From the NCBI RefSeq assembly GCF_046630445.1, contig NC_092333.1, positions 185,344,001-185,408,000 on the forward strand: a stretch of 64,000 bases of DNA, written 5' to 3'. A program made the position numbers and the translations under genes. The notes under the pieces are model-generated. The model saw nothing but the letters and a program-made list of their open reading frames with translations. It searched no databases and was not told where the DNA came from. This document shows positions 10,071-26,300 of this stretch, in pieces; the stretch's first letter is position 1; each line of letters opens with the position of its first letter. The DNA comes from Rutidosis leptorrhynchoides (taxonomy: Eukaryota; Streptophyta; Magnoliopsida; Asterales; Asteraceae).

Positions 10071-11959
10071 GTCTTTCTGTTATAATTTATAACTCGAATC
10101 TATTTGACCGAATATATTCCCGTTTCCATTTAGAATCCATTTAGCCCAACGAGTTTTCTAAGCCCAATTAATAAATGGCGGCCCAAGTTACAGTTTCATA
10201 AGCCCGCATAAAAAAAAATCTTGATATGTTTATAGATAAAGAGGATAGGATAGTAACCGCTGCATCTTTATTTTTTTTCTTTTTTTTTTAAATCGTCCCC
10301 ATCACCTATAAATTTACTACCCGACCCAAAAGACAACAATATTAATAAATCCTATACTTTTTGAAAAGGAACTCTCAAGTGGGATTGCTTGGTTGTGATT
10401 GTCGGCCAAAAATTAAAAGGAAGCACACCACATACAATATAAATCATTGTACTAATCCACTATCAAAAGGTGTTATATATAATTGATAGAAAAAGGAATG
10501 TTTATATAAATACGTGGATGTAGTAGTCATCTCGTAGCAGCCGTATAATAAATAGATAATTTGTGTTGAACTCGTCAACAAAGAAAATAGAAAACATGGA
10601 GTTTTATTTGCGAAAAGTTGGGAGAGAAAAAGAGAGTGTGGAAGAGGCGGGTATAAGTTAATCGTTGGTGGTGCAGTGGTCGTAATGGTGGTGGTTTCAC
10701 GGTTGTTGGGTATGTTTTACCACGATTCAAACAGCACAAAACGTTTTTTTTTCTATTAAGATGAAAGGTGGCGGTTTTATGATTCAAGGAGAAACAGGAA
10801 ACGATATAAATATAATCAAGTTAATGAGGGTGGTGGCTTGTGGCGACTTGGGTGGTTCGATGGAACTGCAAACGAAAATAACAATCAAGAAAAGAAAAAA
10901 AAACAAAGAAGGTGAATCATGGTTGTCTTTTGTTGGATGAAAAACGAAAAAGAGAAGAGATTGAACAATGGTTATTATTTGTGGATATGCATGATCTCCA
11001 AAATAAGAGTTTTCAAGAGTGGATATGTGTATGAGAGACATAAATGAATTCCAGTGGTTGTAATTGTTATTGGTAGTGAAATGGGATTTGTATGAACACA
11101 TACAATCGTGAATTAATCAGTGTTATAGCAAATTCAGTAGTTGACAGAAATTATTAATCGTACAGAAATAATAAAAGAAATGTAAAAGTTTGATAATGAC
11201 CCTAAACAAATTTTGGATTATGTTGGTGTTTGATTGAAGGTTCGTACGATATTGTAAGTTGGAGAATCAATTAGGCAGACATAAACAAAAACGAAAATAT
11301 TCGATGTGGACAAGTAGAAGCAATTAATTCTGCATCGATTCCCTATATATCTAAATCAGTTTAACATTGTTTATACATTTATATATAAATCTGTATATAT
11401 AAAATGTATAAGTCTGGATATGTAAATCTGTATAAATCTGTTTTTCATACGTATATATATCTATATAATATAAATTCCAACTGATTCCTAATATAATTTG
11501 TATATGTAATTCAGATTATATGTATATAGATATATCTATTTCTATATATCAGTACATATATTATCTATAATATAATTAATCTTATTAATTAATAAATATA
11601 ACTATCATAATAATAATAATAATACTCTTAATATTATAATTAATAAATAATATTTAAAATTATAACATATTATTGATAATAATAATGTCTATAGGATTTA
11701 TAATTATGATAATATTAATTATAATAATACTATTATTATTAATGGTAATACTAATATTAGTAATACTAATATTATAACAATTTATATTTAACACCCTTCA
11801 TATCTATATATAATATATTGAGAAATATTAATTACTAATACAGATTTTAATATTAATGAAGGTAGTCATAGTATTATTAGTATAGTAATTATATCTTTAA
11901 CCTGTATACATATTTTATTATTACCATTTATTAATCTTGTAATATTTAATAATTATATA

Positions 11960-12081
<122 letters not shown>

Positions 12082-12290
12082 TTATATATATTGAAGGTTT
12101 AATATTTATACTTTCCAATATAATAATTTATAGAAATCCTATATTTATAATAATATCATATGTATATTTATATTTATATATTCATATGGTAGTAACTTAA
12201 TTACTTTATTTATTATTTTACATTTTAACTTAAATGATTAAAGTGTACTTTATTAATTCAAGCTATTATATATACACTTACATTTATGTT

Positions 12291-12291
<1 letters not shown>

Positions 12292-12375
<84 letters not shown>
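12292..12375. repeat. (TA)n microsatellite, E2 left LTR
   Basis: Uninterrupted TA of about 84 bp; the right LTR has a shorter run at about 21127-21176. Confidence 0.95.
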
Positions 12376-12379
<4 letters not shown>

Positions 12380-12557
12380 TTATATTTATTTACACACAAT
12401 AGTTCGTGAATCGTCGAATTTGGTCAAAGAGTAATTGCATATATATATAAAATCAGTTCAACAATTTTTGTGACTCAACATTACAGACTATGCTTATCGT
12501 GTCGGAAACATATAAAGATTAAGTTTAAATTTGGTCGGAAATTTCCGGGTCACTACA

Positions 12558-12986
12558 GTACCTACCCGTTAAAGAAATTTCGTCCCGAAATTTGAGTAAG
12601 GTCATCATGGCTAACAATAAAAATTGTTTTCATGATGAATATGAGTTGATGAATAGAGTTTTATCATTATTGATTAATATAGATAAAACAATTCAATTTC
12701 TCGAAGAGTACGAGTGAAGCTATCATAAAAGATTGAAATGAGTAAATGCAGGTTTGTCTTAACTGGTGACGTAGTCAGGGTTGAATTCCGGAATTCAAGG
12801 GATTTAAAGAAAATCTTTGTAATCTATAAGATTTGATTCTTCGGTAAATAATAAAATTAGGATTCTTTTTATTTTATTGCGGTCATCTGCCTCGATCGCT
12901 TCGCTATAAATCAACCTCTTTCATTCCTTTTATTTTCATCACTCATATACTTTCTTCCTCAATCTATTCTTCTAAGGATTGTGAAA
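12558..12986 (-). other. E2 internal region next to the left LTR, including the 3' priming region
   Basis: On the element strand the last bases before the left LTR read GGGTAGGTAC after GGGACGAAATTTC, the position where a polypurine tract should prime plus-strand synthesis. The purine run is short. The same motif precedes the E1 left LTR (31826-31870), so it is conserved between the two families. Confidence 0.5.
12905..12911 (+). promoter_or_regulatory. TATA box (TATAAAT) of the E2 antisense mini-gene
   Basis: TATAAAT lies 76 bp before the ATG at 12987, in a GC-containing context (CTTCGCTATAAATC) followed by a pyrimidine-rich stretch that fits a plant 5' UTR. In E1 the homologous site reads CTACAAATC (about 32190), which removes the TATA box. 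Confidence 0.55.
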
Positions 12987-13160
12987 ATGCTCAATCCAGT
13001 TCTAATTCTGAATATTATTCTGGTCATTACAACAATAATTCTTCTTTTTCATTTGCCACCAGAAGAATCTGTTTACTTCTATTACGCTCTAGGGATTATT
13101 GTATTCCTGATCCTCCCGTATCTTTATCTTGCTATTCGCATAGACATACACGATTTATGA
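12987..13160 (+). CDS. 57-aa putative two-span membrane protein, antisense to E2
   Basis: The ORF starts ATG 12987 in a good plant context (GAAAATGC) and ends TGA 13158. Residues 4-23 and about 34-50 are strongly hydrophobic (Leu/Ile/Val-rich), separated by a short polar segment with PPEES, and the tail RIDIHD is charged. It reads opposite to the element's own direction. Additional antisense ORFs, some with membrane spans, are known in plant LTR retrotransposons, but I recognise no homologue of this one. The related element E1 lacks the ORF through a deletion around 32200. Function is unknown. It is short enough that chance cannot be excluded, although its TATA box and start context argue for a gene. 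Confidence 0.5.
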   Translation: MLNPVLILNIILVITTIILLFHLPPEESVYFYYALGIIVFLILPYLYLAIRIDIHDL

Positions 13161-15473
<2,313 letters not shown>

Positions 15474-16317
15474 TCGATATGATATGTCAAAACCTTGTAT
15501 ACGTGTCCCGATATTTAAAGTACGTAAAATAAATACATAAATTAAATGACGATAAATAAAATTGCGAGAATGTAAATTGCGATAATTAAATTGCGATAAA
15601 TAAAGTGTAATCAGTTAGCTGGGAACAATTAGCTAGGAACAGTTAGCGTGGATTCTTAACAAAATTTCTCATAGTTAATTTGTTTGTTTCTAACAAATTT
15701 TATTTTGTCAAATGTTTTCTTCATTATGCCACTTGTTGGATTTTGATAAATCAAAATCCCAATATGAAATTGGATGAATATGGTTATTCTGTGGTGAACG
15801 AATTTGTATATCGGTGGATGTAAGTAGGATAGTAAATGACTGTTGAATTAGCTTCGACGAATGTACAATGTAACTTATTAAGATGAAATCTAATTATTCC
15901 CCGGGTATTACCTACCCGTTAAAATATTTTCACCATTAACAATTTGTACAAAAGAATTTTTAATTACAATCTTTATAAAAACATATATACGTATATATTT
16001 TCTTCAGATGTAATATAGATTTAATGAGTTAATATGATATTAATCTCATTTGATTTTTCGGATGGTACTTAGAATAAATAATCTCTAAAACTTTAGAGAT
16101 TACATAATCGCCATGAAGAACGAAGGTAATTGATGTAGATCGATACGTAGAACGATGATTATGCTTGAGGTATAGATTGCGAGGTTGAGACGTGTGATGA
16201 TGTTGTTGTTGGTACTGGTTATGCTGCTGGTGCTACTGATGGTAGTACTATTGCTGTCGGTGCTACAAGTATTGTTGGTGCTGAGGTTGGTAATGATGTT
16301 GGTGTAGTAAGTATAGC

Positions 16318-16793
16318 TTATAGATCACGCACCATTCTTGTCAAGTTTTCTATCCTACCCTCTATCATTTCTATCCATCCACTCATCTGATTCGATAGAT
16401 CTTGATTATCAATTCGAAGTTCCCTAACTTCTTCTAACATTCCCCTTCGATTGGTATTCGGAAGTAGAGATTGAATATTTTCTGAGATTGCAGTAATGCG
16501 ACCTTCGAGGTGGAAAACATTAGCAAGAAGGGTGATTACAGTGTTGCGCATAGGTTCACCGGTGAGTACATCATTTTCTCCGATGTTAGGAGGTAAGTTT
16601 GGTTTGCAGTAGGGCCCGCCTTCTTCATTTCTCCATCGAGTGAGTAAGTCTCGGACCCACCCCCATCTCCTCCAGAAAGAAAAAAACTAAATGGTTGAGG
16701 CACTTCTGGTTCATTGACTTCGGAGTCTGCTTCAATATACATCTCGAAATCGCTTCCGGAACTAATAGAATCCAAGCTAGGTGTAGGATCCAT
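16318..16793 (-). pseudogene. Short acidic/coiled-coil gag-like protein of E2, frameshifted
   Basis: The ORF starts ATG 16793 (MDPTPSLDSISSGSD), about 415 bp after the primer site. The N-terminal half is Ser/Asp/Glu-rich. A 1-nt frame change between about 16555 and 16610 joins it to a second frame ending at 16318, which has a heptad-like helical segment (LEEVRELRIDNQDL, then MIEGRIENL). E1 has a homologous start and GEP(M/I)RNTI block at the same distance from its primer site. No zinc knuckle, protease or reverse transcriptase follows. By position it is gag; by sequence I cannot assign it to the standard gag family. A role in particle assembly is inferred from location and coiled coil only. 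Confidence 0.6.
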
Positions 16794-17206
16794 CTCTCAC
16801 GATCAGTTAAAGGGTTTTGATATGAAATGATTTTCAAATATCGAATGATATTCTAATTATATATAGAATATCTATACATACTTCCAAAGATCCCGTGAAT
16901 TACGGAAAAAATTAAGGAAACGTGTCAGATAAAGTCTACAGTGACAGATACGCTAAGATATGGATTAGTAGATATGCTAAGATATGAATTTTTGTCTATA
17001 CACTATTCGTGCAATCAATGCAGTAAGATGTGTCTAGACTAAGAATGATAAGCAGGTAATTTCCTAAGGATAAATAGATGATTTTCGACACGAATGATAA
17101 GCAAAACTTTTGATATGCAGACACGGTCGAAGTCCAGGCCCACTAATGCATCTAAACAACTATCAGTTAGACACACTAATGCAAGACCTGGTTCGCTAAG
17201 ACCACC

Positions 17207-17218
17207 ACTCTGATACCA
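17207..17218 (-). promoter_or_regulatory. E2 primer-binding site (initiator tRNA-Met type)
   Basis: The minus strand reads TGGTATCAGAGT, matching the tRNA-Met primer site TGGTATCAGAGC at 11 of 12 bases, two bases from the right LTR. It fixes the element's orientation. Confidence 0.88.
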
Positions 17219-17220
17219 AC

Positions 17221-18588
17221 TGAAGTGCCCCGTCCTAATCCATCTGGACGAAGTCTTCAACAGTTGGTCCCATTGCGAGGTTCTGACCTCTATATGCCAT
17301 AAACGACTCCATGTAATATGAGCAAATGCACAGCGGAAGATTTCTTTCATACCTGAGAATAAATATGCTTTAAAGTGTCAACCAAAAGGTTGGTGAGTTC
17401 ATAAGTTTATCATAAAACAATAAAATTCATCATTTTGATAGACCACAAGATTTAAATGCTGCATGGTACAAATGGGCCCGAATCCTATACTCACCTGTAA
17501 TGTACATGCTATATCTTTTAAATACAGTACATCTTTCTCGTGTACGAAACCATTTTCATAAATCATAGTAACCGTACACATATCTTGTGCACAAAAATAA
17601 CATACACATAACCTGTGTATAAAATCATTCTCTCGATATATAACATTCACATCAACTGGTGGCAATTATCATGTCCACATAATTCAATGGTGGCAATTAT
17701 CATGTCCACATAATTCAATGGTGGCAATTATCATGTCCACATAATTCAATAATAATCCGCAGAACTTCTGTCTGCATAATAATTCATTCGAGGAATGTTT
17801 TGCTTGTGTCTATCTCGTTAAACATTCATAAAAACATTTCTTGTATTAGCAGTTCAAAATATATTTCAAAAGCGTTTAATAAAGCAGTTGTAAAAACAGC
17901 GCATGTATTCTCAGTACCAAAAATGTAATGAGTAAAAAAAAGTGAGCAAATGCACTCACGCATATAAATATTGTAAAATAGTTAATAAAGTATTTGCATG
18001 TATTCTCAGCCCAAAAATGTAAAGAGTAAAAGGGATTCAAATGAACTCACAATACTGTATTTTGTAGTAAAAATACATATGACGAAACTGAACAATGCAG
18101 GGTTGGCCTTGGATTCACGAACCTATATTATTTGTATATTCATTAATATATATAATCGCAATTGAATAAATATTTATATTATTATTAGTGATAATTTTTA
18201 TATTACTAAATTATATATTTTATTATATATTTATTTTGTATATTTTAAATAAAGTATTTATATATTTAAGTTATGGTTATTATATTTATTTTTATATACA
18301 TAATCTTTTGTTTACAAAATATTAGTTATAGTAATACTAGAGTAATATTAATAGTAAAAATGATAATAATTATAATACTTAATACTATTAATTAAGATAA
18401 TAATGGTTATGATTTCATTAGTGATAAAAATAATGATATTAATACTAATAATATACTTATATTAATAGTAATAGTTCTAATATTTATAAAGTGATAATAA
18501 TACTAATATTTATGAAGGTAATAATAATTTGTATTATTTTATTATAATCATAATAATAACATTAATAATTAATAATAATAATCATAAC

Positions 18589-18636
<48 letters not shown>

Positions 18637-20854
18637 TATACTAATAATAGATAAATAATAATAATAAAAATGGTTATACCCTTTAATAAGCTTCCTAAAA
18701 AGAATTTGCCCCAGATAGGGCTCGAACTCGAGACCTCTCGCTCACCCACCAACACCCTCACCATCCAATCCAACTCGTTTTTCCTGATTTTAATTGCTAC
18801 CCAAAGTATATAACCTTCCTGTATGTTTCTCTCTCCCTGAACTCCTAAGTAATCAGCTGGATGCCTTTAATAATAAACCTTCCAATAAATAAAAAAAATA
18901 TGCCACAGCAAGGGTTCGACCCTGCGACCTCTCATTCACCCAAAGTCTCCCAGGCCACCTGCCCTACTTCGTCTTTCTGTTATAATTTATAACTCGAATC
19001 TATTTGACCGAATATATTCCCGTTTCCATTTAGAATCCATTTAGCCCAACGAGTTGTCTAAGCCCAATTAATAAATGGCGGCCCAAGTTACAGTTTCATA
19101 AGCCCGCATAAAAAAAAATCTTGATATGTTTATAGATAAAGAGGATAGGATAGTAACCGCTGCATCTTTCTTTTTTTTCCTTTTTTTTTAAATCGTCCCC
19201 ATCACCTATAAATTTACTACCCGACCCAAAAGACAACAATATTAATAAATCCTATACTTTTTGAAAAGGAACTCTCAAGTGGGATTGCTTGGTTGTGATT
19301 GTCGGCCAAAAATTAAAAGGAAGCACACCACATACAATATAAATCATTGTACTAATCCACTATCAAAAGGTGTTATATATAATTGATAGAAAAAGGAATG
19401 TTTATATAAATACGTGGATGTAGTAGTCATCTCGTAGCAGCCGTATAATAAATAGATAATTTGTGTTGAACTCGTCAACAAAGAAAATAGAAAACATGGA
19501 GTTTTATTTGCGAAAAGTTGGGAGAGAAAAAGAGAGTGTGGAAGAGGCGGGTATAAGTTAATCGTTGGTGGTGCAGTGGTCGTAATGGTGGTGGTTTCAC
19601 GGTTATTGGGTATGTTTTACCATGATTCAAACAACACAAAACGTTTTTTTTTCTATTAAGATGAAAGGTGGCGGTTTTATGATTCAAGGAGAAACAGGAA
19701 ACGATATAAATATAATCAAGTTAATGAGGGTGGTGGCTTGTGGCGACTTGGGTGGTTCGATGGAACTGCAAACGAAAATAACAATCAAGAAAAGAAAAAA
19801 AAAAGAAGGTGAATCATGGTTGTCTTTTGTTGGATGAAAAATGAAAAAGAGAAGATTGAACAATGGTTATTGTTTGTGGATATGCATGATCTCCAAAATA
19901 AGAGTTTTCAAGAGTGGATATGTGTATGAGAGACATAAACGAATTCCAGTGGTTGTAATTGTTATTGGTAGTGAAATGGGATTTGTATGAACACATACAA
20001 TCGTGAATTAATCAGTGTTATAGTAAATTGAGTAGTTGACATAAATTATTAATCGTACAGAAATAATAAAAGAAATGTAAAAGTTTGATAATGACCCTAA
20101 ACAAATTTTGGATTATGTTGGTGTTTGATTGAAGGTTCGTACGATATTGTAAGTTGGAGAATCAATTAGGCAGACATAAACAAAAACGAAAATATTCGAT
20201 GTGGACAAGTAGAAGCAATTAATTCTGCATCGATTCCCTATATATCTAAATCTGTTTAACATTGTTTATACATTTATATATAAATCTGTATATATAAAAT
20301 GTATAAGTCTGGATATGTAAATCTGTATAAATCTGTTTTTCATATGTATATATATCTATATAATATAAATTCCAACTGATTCCTAATATAATTTGTATAT
20401 GTAATTCAGATTATATGTATATAGATATATCTATTTCTATATATTAGTACATATATTATCTATAATATAATTGATCTTATTAATTAATAAATATAACTAT
20501 CATAATAATAATAATAATACTCTTAATATTATAATTAATAAATAATATTTATAATTATAACATATTATTGATAATAATAATGTCTATAGGATTTATAATT
20601 ATGATAATATTAATTATAATAATACTATTATTATTAATGATAATACTAATATTAGTAATACTAATATTATAACAATTTATATTTAACACCCTTCATATCT
20701 ATATATAATATATTGAGAAATATTAATTACTATTACAGATTTTAATATTAATGAAAGTAGTCATAGTATTATTAGTATATTAATTCTATCTTTAACCTGC
20801 ATACATATTTTATTATTACCATTTATTAATCTTGTAATATTTAATAATTATATA

Positions 20855-20929
<75 letters not shown>

Positions 20930-21124
20930 GGTTTAGTATTTATACTTTCCAATATAATAATTTATAGAAATCCTATATTTATAATAATATCATATGTATA
21001 TTTATATTTATATATTCATATGGTAGAAACTTAATTACTTTATTTATTATTTTACATTTTAACTTAAATGATTTAAGTGTACTTTATTAATTCAAGCTAT
21101 TATATATACACTTACATTTATGTT

Positions 21125-21180
<56 letters not shown>

Positions 21181-21345
21181 CACACAATAGTGCGTGAATC
21201 GTCGAATTTGGTCAAAGAGTAATTGCATATATATATAAAATCAGTTCAACAATTTTTGTGACTCAACATTACAGACTATGCTTATCGTGTCGGAAACATA
21301 TAAAAATTAAGTTTAAATTTGGTCGAAAATTTCCGGGTCACTACA
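17221..21345 (-). repeat. E2 right LTR (4.13 kb)
   Basis: Partner of 8319-12557, with the same tandem triplet, tRNA-like modules (about 18693-18775 and 18895-18970) and AT runs. Ends in CACTACA followed by TAGGT. Confidence 0.92.
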
Positions 21346-21350
21346 TAGGT

Positions 21351-22184
21351 TACCAAGCAAAAAGGGGCATATTCGGCTTCGATCATTCACCCATATAATG
21401 TAGTTTCAATTACTTGTGTCTATTTCGTAAAACATTTATAAAAATTGCGCATGTATTCTCAGCCCAAAAATATAAAGGGTAAAAAGGAAAATGAAACTCA
21501 CCTAATGTATTTTGTAGTAAAAATACATATGACTATATTGAACAATGCAGGGTTGGCCTCGGATTCACGAACCTATACCATTTGTATATATATTAACATC
21601 TCTAATTAACATATAATAGTAATCTAACCAGTTTAAATGTGTTAGTTATATAATATATTACTTATTTGAAATAGTAATGTATCTATTATTTCAAATGTTA
21701 TTTATATCCATATGTGTTATTTTTGTATAATATATGAAAATAGTAACTTTAGATATACTTATGATGTAGGTAATGTTTATATCTTTTTATAATTATCATT
21801 TGTTAAAAATAATATTTATAATAATACTAAAATAATGTTAATAATGATAATAAGTATGATAAGACTTATAATAATAATGAAAATGATAACTTTAATAAAA
21901 AATACTTTTGTTAATGATAATAATTCTAATGATAATACCTATAATGATATTAATAATGATAATATTACTAAGTAACAAGTTGTAAAATCCTTTATAATGG
22001 TAATAATCAAAATGATAATAATAGTAATAATAATGGTAATTTTTATAGAATTAGTATTAACAATAATAACGATAATAATACTTATTAATGATAAAACTAG
22101 TATTAATAATGATAAAAATAATGATAATGATAATATTAATACTAATATTATATGTTAATAATATTAATATTTGTGTTAATATTT
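21351..22184 (-). repeat. E1 left LTR, middle segment
   Basis: Continues the E1 LTR after E2; it matches right-LTR sequence from about 36229 to 37042. It ends abruptly at the truncated LTR of E3. The right LTR continues here with ~690 bp absent from the left copy. Confidence 0.9.
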
Positions 22185-22912
22185 GTGGGTTTAAAGTTCG
22201 GGCGTTCGATACCACATTACACGTGACGGGTGGGTTTAAAGTTCGGGCGATCGATACCACTCCGGGGTTAGTGTTATAATTTGTTGTGCACTCACGGTTG
22301 TTGGGAACACCAATGGGAAATTCGAAGTACCATTCCTTGTACTATTGGTTAACCATGGATATGTGTTTGTTGTGTGGTGTTTTCACATTATTCGAGTTAT
22401 ATATGTTATCGTTGTGCTAGCTTGTGGTCTTGGAGATTTAGTGTTATGCCTTGCGTTGGTATGTCTTTTAAATTGCTAGCGTGTATGAGGTAATTGTGTA
22501 TGTGATTGCATGTAAGTAGGTTATATATGTATGTGTATAATTATTGCATTCACTAAGCGTTAGCTTACCCTCTCGTTGTTTATCTTTTTAGATGCAGGCG
22601 CAGTTAAGGGCAAGGGGGTTATCGGACATTAGGTGTCCCGTGATGATGCTTTGTTGGAGTTTTGATGTTGGCCTAACGTTTTGGGTAGTTTAGTCCCAAA
22701 CCATGCTCGAAGTGTCGTTTGGATTGTAAACTATCATTTGTAATGGGTCAAACTTGTACTAAACTTTATTCGTGGCCCTCGTGCCTTTTGTAAACAATTA
22801 ATCGTTGTGCGTTTTAAATGGAACTCGTGAAATGGGTTACATATTTATTTGGCTTGTAATTGTGCTGTATAAATTTTTTTTTATCGTATGGATTACTGGT
22901 TGGGTTGTTACA
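22185..22912 (+). repeat. E3 5' LTR, truncated to its last 728 bp
   Basis: Homologous to 29286-30014. The first ~1.5 kb of the LTR is missing. The junction with E1 shares the microhomology TGTG (E1 TTTGTG; LTR AGTGTGGG). Confidence 0.9.
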
Positions 22913-22914
22913 AG

Positions 22915-22926
22915 TGGTATCAGAGC
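22915..22926 (+). promoter_or_regulatory. E3 primer-binding site (tRNA-Met type)
   Basis: TGGTATCAGAGC, exact, two bases after the LTR end TTACA. Confidence 0.95.
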
Positions 22927-23312
22927 ATGGTCTAAGGGATTTAGGTGACTTGAGATAGGCGCCTAGACTTAGACTTTTGTGTTGTGGAATTATATGCGGG
23001 ACTTGTAGGACTACGGGTCAGTGCGGGGTTTGATTAGTTCTTTGATGCATAAGTGGACAACTATGCTATGTTATGATGTTACTAATCATGTGTTGTTGTT
23101 TTGAACATCGAGCAAGATGGTTATGACATGTTTGAGCATGGCACGACATGTGAGCGTAATAGTGAGTCGCGACCACTATTACGGTTACAAGTCAAGTCAA
23201 GCAAGGATGTGCGACAAGTATCGAGCTAGATGTGGTGTGTGTGCGGTCATATGCATAGGTATATATGTGTATTAAATTGTTGGTAATGTCTAATCTATTT
23301 TTAATCTTTAGA

Positions 23313-26300
23313 ATGAAGACGAGAAACGGAATGAATACGAATGGCAATGGTGGTCCCTCTCATGTGGAGGAAGATGAGATGACTACCAAGATTGAGACCG
23401 CTTTAGAAAACTATGTTTCGGTTTTCTCACGAAGGGTTAAACAAATATTCAAAGAGTCGGTTTCGGAACAAATTGTCGATATGATTCAAGAACGGATGAC
23501 TAATGCCGTTAAAGAAGAAGTTGAAAGGAGGTTTCCTAGACCTCAAAATGTGGGCGAGTTGGAGTTTAGCTATAAGAACTTCTTGGCGACTAAGCCTCCT
23601 CACTTTCACGGGGATCCCGACCCCATGAAGAGTGCGGCTTGGGTTTCTGATGTTGAAGGTTGTTTTCGCACGACCGAGTGCCCTCCCGAAAAGAAAACAA
23701 GGCTTGCTACTAGTTTGTTAAGGGGCCATGTTAAAGATTGGCTCGATGGCAAGATTGATATGGTGGGTGATGCAGCTTTTGTGGGGTTATCTTGGGCGGA
23801 TTACAAGAAGGAGTTTTTCCTTGAATATCTTATGCAAGCAGATCTTTCCAAATTGTGCAACGAGTTAAGGTACATGCGTCAAGGGTCTTTGGACCTAAAC
23901 ACTCTTAAAACCAACTTTCTCGCTAAGGCGCGTTTTTGCCCCGAGTATGTGGGGAATGATCAATTGTTAATGGAAGACTTTCATGCGACCCTTAGAGATG
24001 ATTTGAAGGGTAAAATTAGTATTGGTCATGTTGAGACCTTTGCTAAGCATTTGGCGGTGGCGAAGGGGTATGAAGTGCAAGCTCCGAGTCCGGTTAGTTA
24101 TGCGCCAAGTAAATGAAAGTTTGAAGCTTCTAATTTTTCGAACAAGAAGAGTAAGGGAGCATCCGAAAGTGTCGGTAGCGTGAAGAAGGGTGCTTCTAGT
24201 GGTCACATGGTCACTTTTTTCAATTGTGGGCAAAAAGGTCACTACTCTCGTGATTGCCCAAAACCGCGTACTAATGTGATCACATGTTTTAATTGTCAAC
24301 AAGAAGGGCACCGAAAGTCGGAGTGCCCCGAAATTCGAAATGATCAAGTTAAGAGAATGGAGAAAGCGGCGGGGTCGGCTAGGGGACGTAATTATTTGAT
24401 GACCAATGACGAAGCCAAGCAATCCAATGAAGTCATTTCAGGTACTTTCATGGTTAACTCTAATCCGGCAAGGATTCTATTTGATAGCGGTGCAAATTTA
24501 TCGTTTGTGTCTCCAAAATTTGTGCCTAAACTTAATAAACCGTTAGCTAAGTTAAGTCGTCCGGTAGAAGTCAAAATAGCGGATGGCAAGACGGTGCTAG
24601 TGGTTGATGTGTGTAAGAATTGTAATGTTGTGTTTGGTTCCGAGAACTTTAATGTTGATCTCATTCCGATGACGTTGGGTGATTTTAATATCGTGGTTGG
24701 TATGGATTGGCTCGATCATAATAGAGCCGATATTGCGTGCCATGAAAAATCTATTCGTGTGAAGACCCCAAGTGGGGGAGAGTTAATTATTCATGGTGAT
24801 AAACGTAGAAGACTTGTACCGGGATGCACTTTTGCACGGGCACGTCGTTTCCTTGTTAGTGGTGGCATGGCTTTTCTTGCCCATGTTATTGATACTCGTG
24901 ATGAGCCACCACCCATTCGTGAAATTTTGGTGGTAAGTAAGTTTGAAGATGTTTTTCCGGATGAGTTACCGGGTGTTCCGGCGGAAAGACAAGTCGAATT
25001 TCGCATTGAGTTGGTTTCGGGAGCTACTCCCATTGCTAAAACTCCTTATCGTTTAGCACCGACGGAAATGCAAGAATTGTTGAATCAAATTCAAGAGTTA
25101 CTTGAGAAGGGTTTCATTCGACCGAGTGCTTCGCCATGGGGTGCTCTGGTTTTATTCGTGAAAAAGAAGGATGGAAGTATGCGGATGTGTATCGACTATC
25201 GGGAGTTGAACAAGGTGACGATCGAGAATCGTTATCCATTGCCTAGGATTGACGATTTGTTTAACCAACTCCAAGGTGCGACGTATTTCTCAAAAATTGA
25301 CCTACAGTCCGGCTATCACCAAATGCGGGTCCGTGAGGAAGATATTGAGAAAACGACCTTTCGAACGCGTTACGGGCATTTTGAATTTGTGGTTATGCCT
25401 TTTGGTCTTACGAATGCACCGGCGACATTCATGGATCTTATGAACCGAGTGTGCCAACCTATGTTGGACAAGTCAGTAATTGTGTTCATTGACGATATTA
25501 TTGTCTATTCTAAGAGCATGAGGGAACATGAACACCACTTGCGCGAAGTATTGAAGATGTTGAGAAAAGAGAAGTAGTATGCTAAATTCTCAAAATGTGA
25601 ATTTTGGCTAAGGGAGGTTCAATTCCTTGGCCATATTGTGAACAAGGATGGTATTCAAGTGGATCCGGGGAAGATAGAGACAGTGAAGGATTGGGGACGA
25701 CCGACTACGCCTACGGAAATCTGAAGTTTTCTCGGATTGGCCGGTTACTATCGTCGGTTTATCCAAGACTTTTCCAAGATTGCTTCGCCATTAACTAAGT
25801 TGACAAGGAAGAATACGAGATTCAATTGGGAGAACGAGCAAGAAATCGCTTTTCAATTGTTGAAAGAGAAATTGTGTAAAGCTCCGGTCTTAGTATTGCC
25901 GGAAGGTGTAGTTGATTTGACGGTCTATTGTGATGCTTCTTTGAATGGGCTCGGGTGTGTTCTAATGCAACGAGGTAAAGTCATCGCTTACGCCTCTTGC
26001 CAATTAAAGGAACATGAAAAGGATACCCGACTCATGATCTCGAATTAGCGGCGGTGGTCCATGCTTTGAAAATTTGGCCCCATTACTTGTATGGTGTCAA
26101 GTGTACGATTTATTCAGATCACAAGAGTTTGAAACATCTTTTTGATCAACGGGATTTGAATTATCGTCAATGTAGATGGATGGATGTGGTGAAGGATTAT
26201 GATTGTGAGATACTTTATCATCCGGCCAAAGCAAATGTGGTCACGGATGCGTTAAGCTGAAAGAGTCACCACCCAGCGTTACGATTGGGATTGTTACGTA

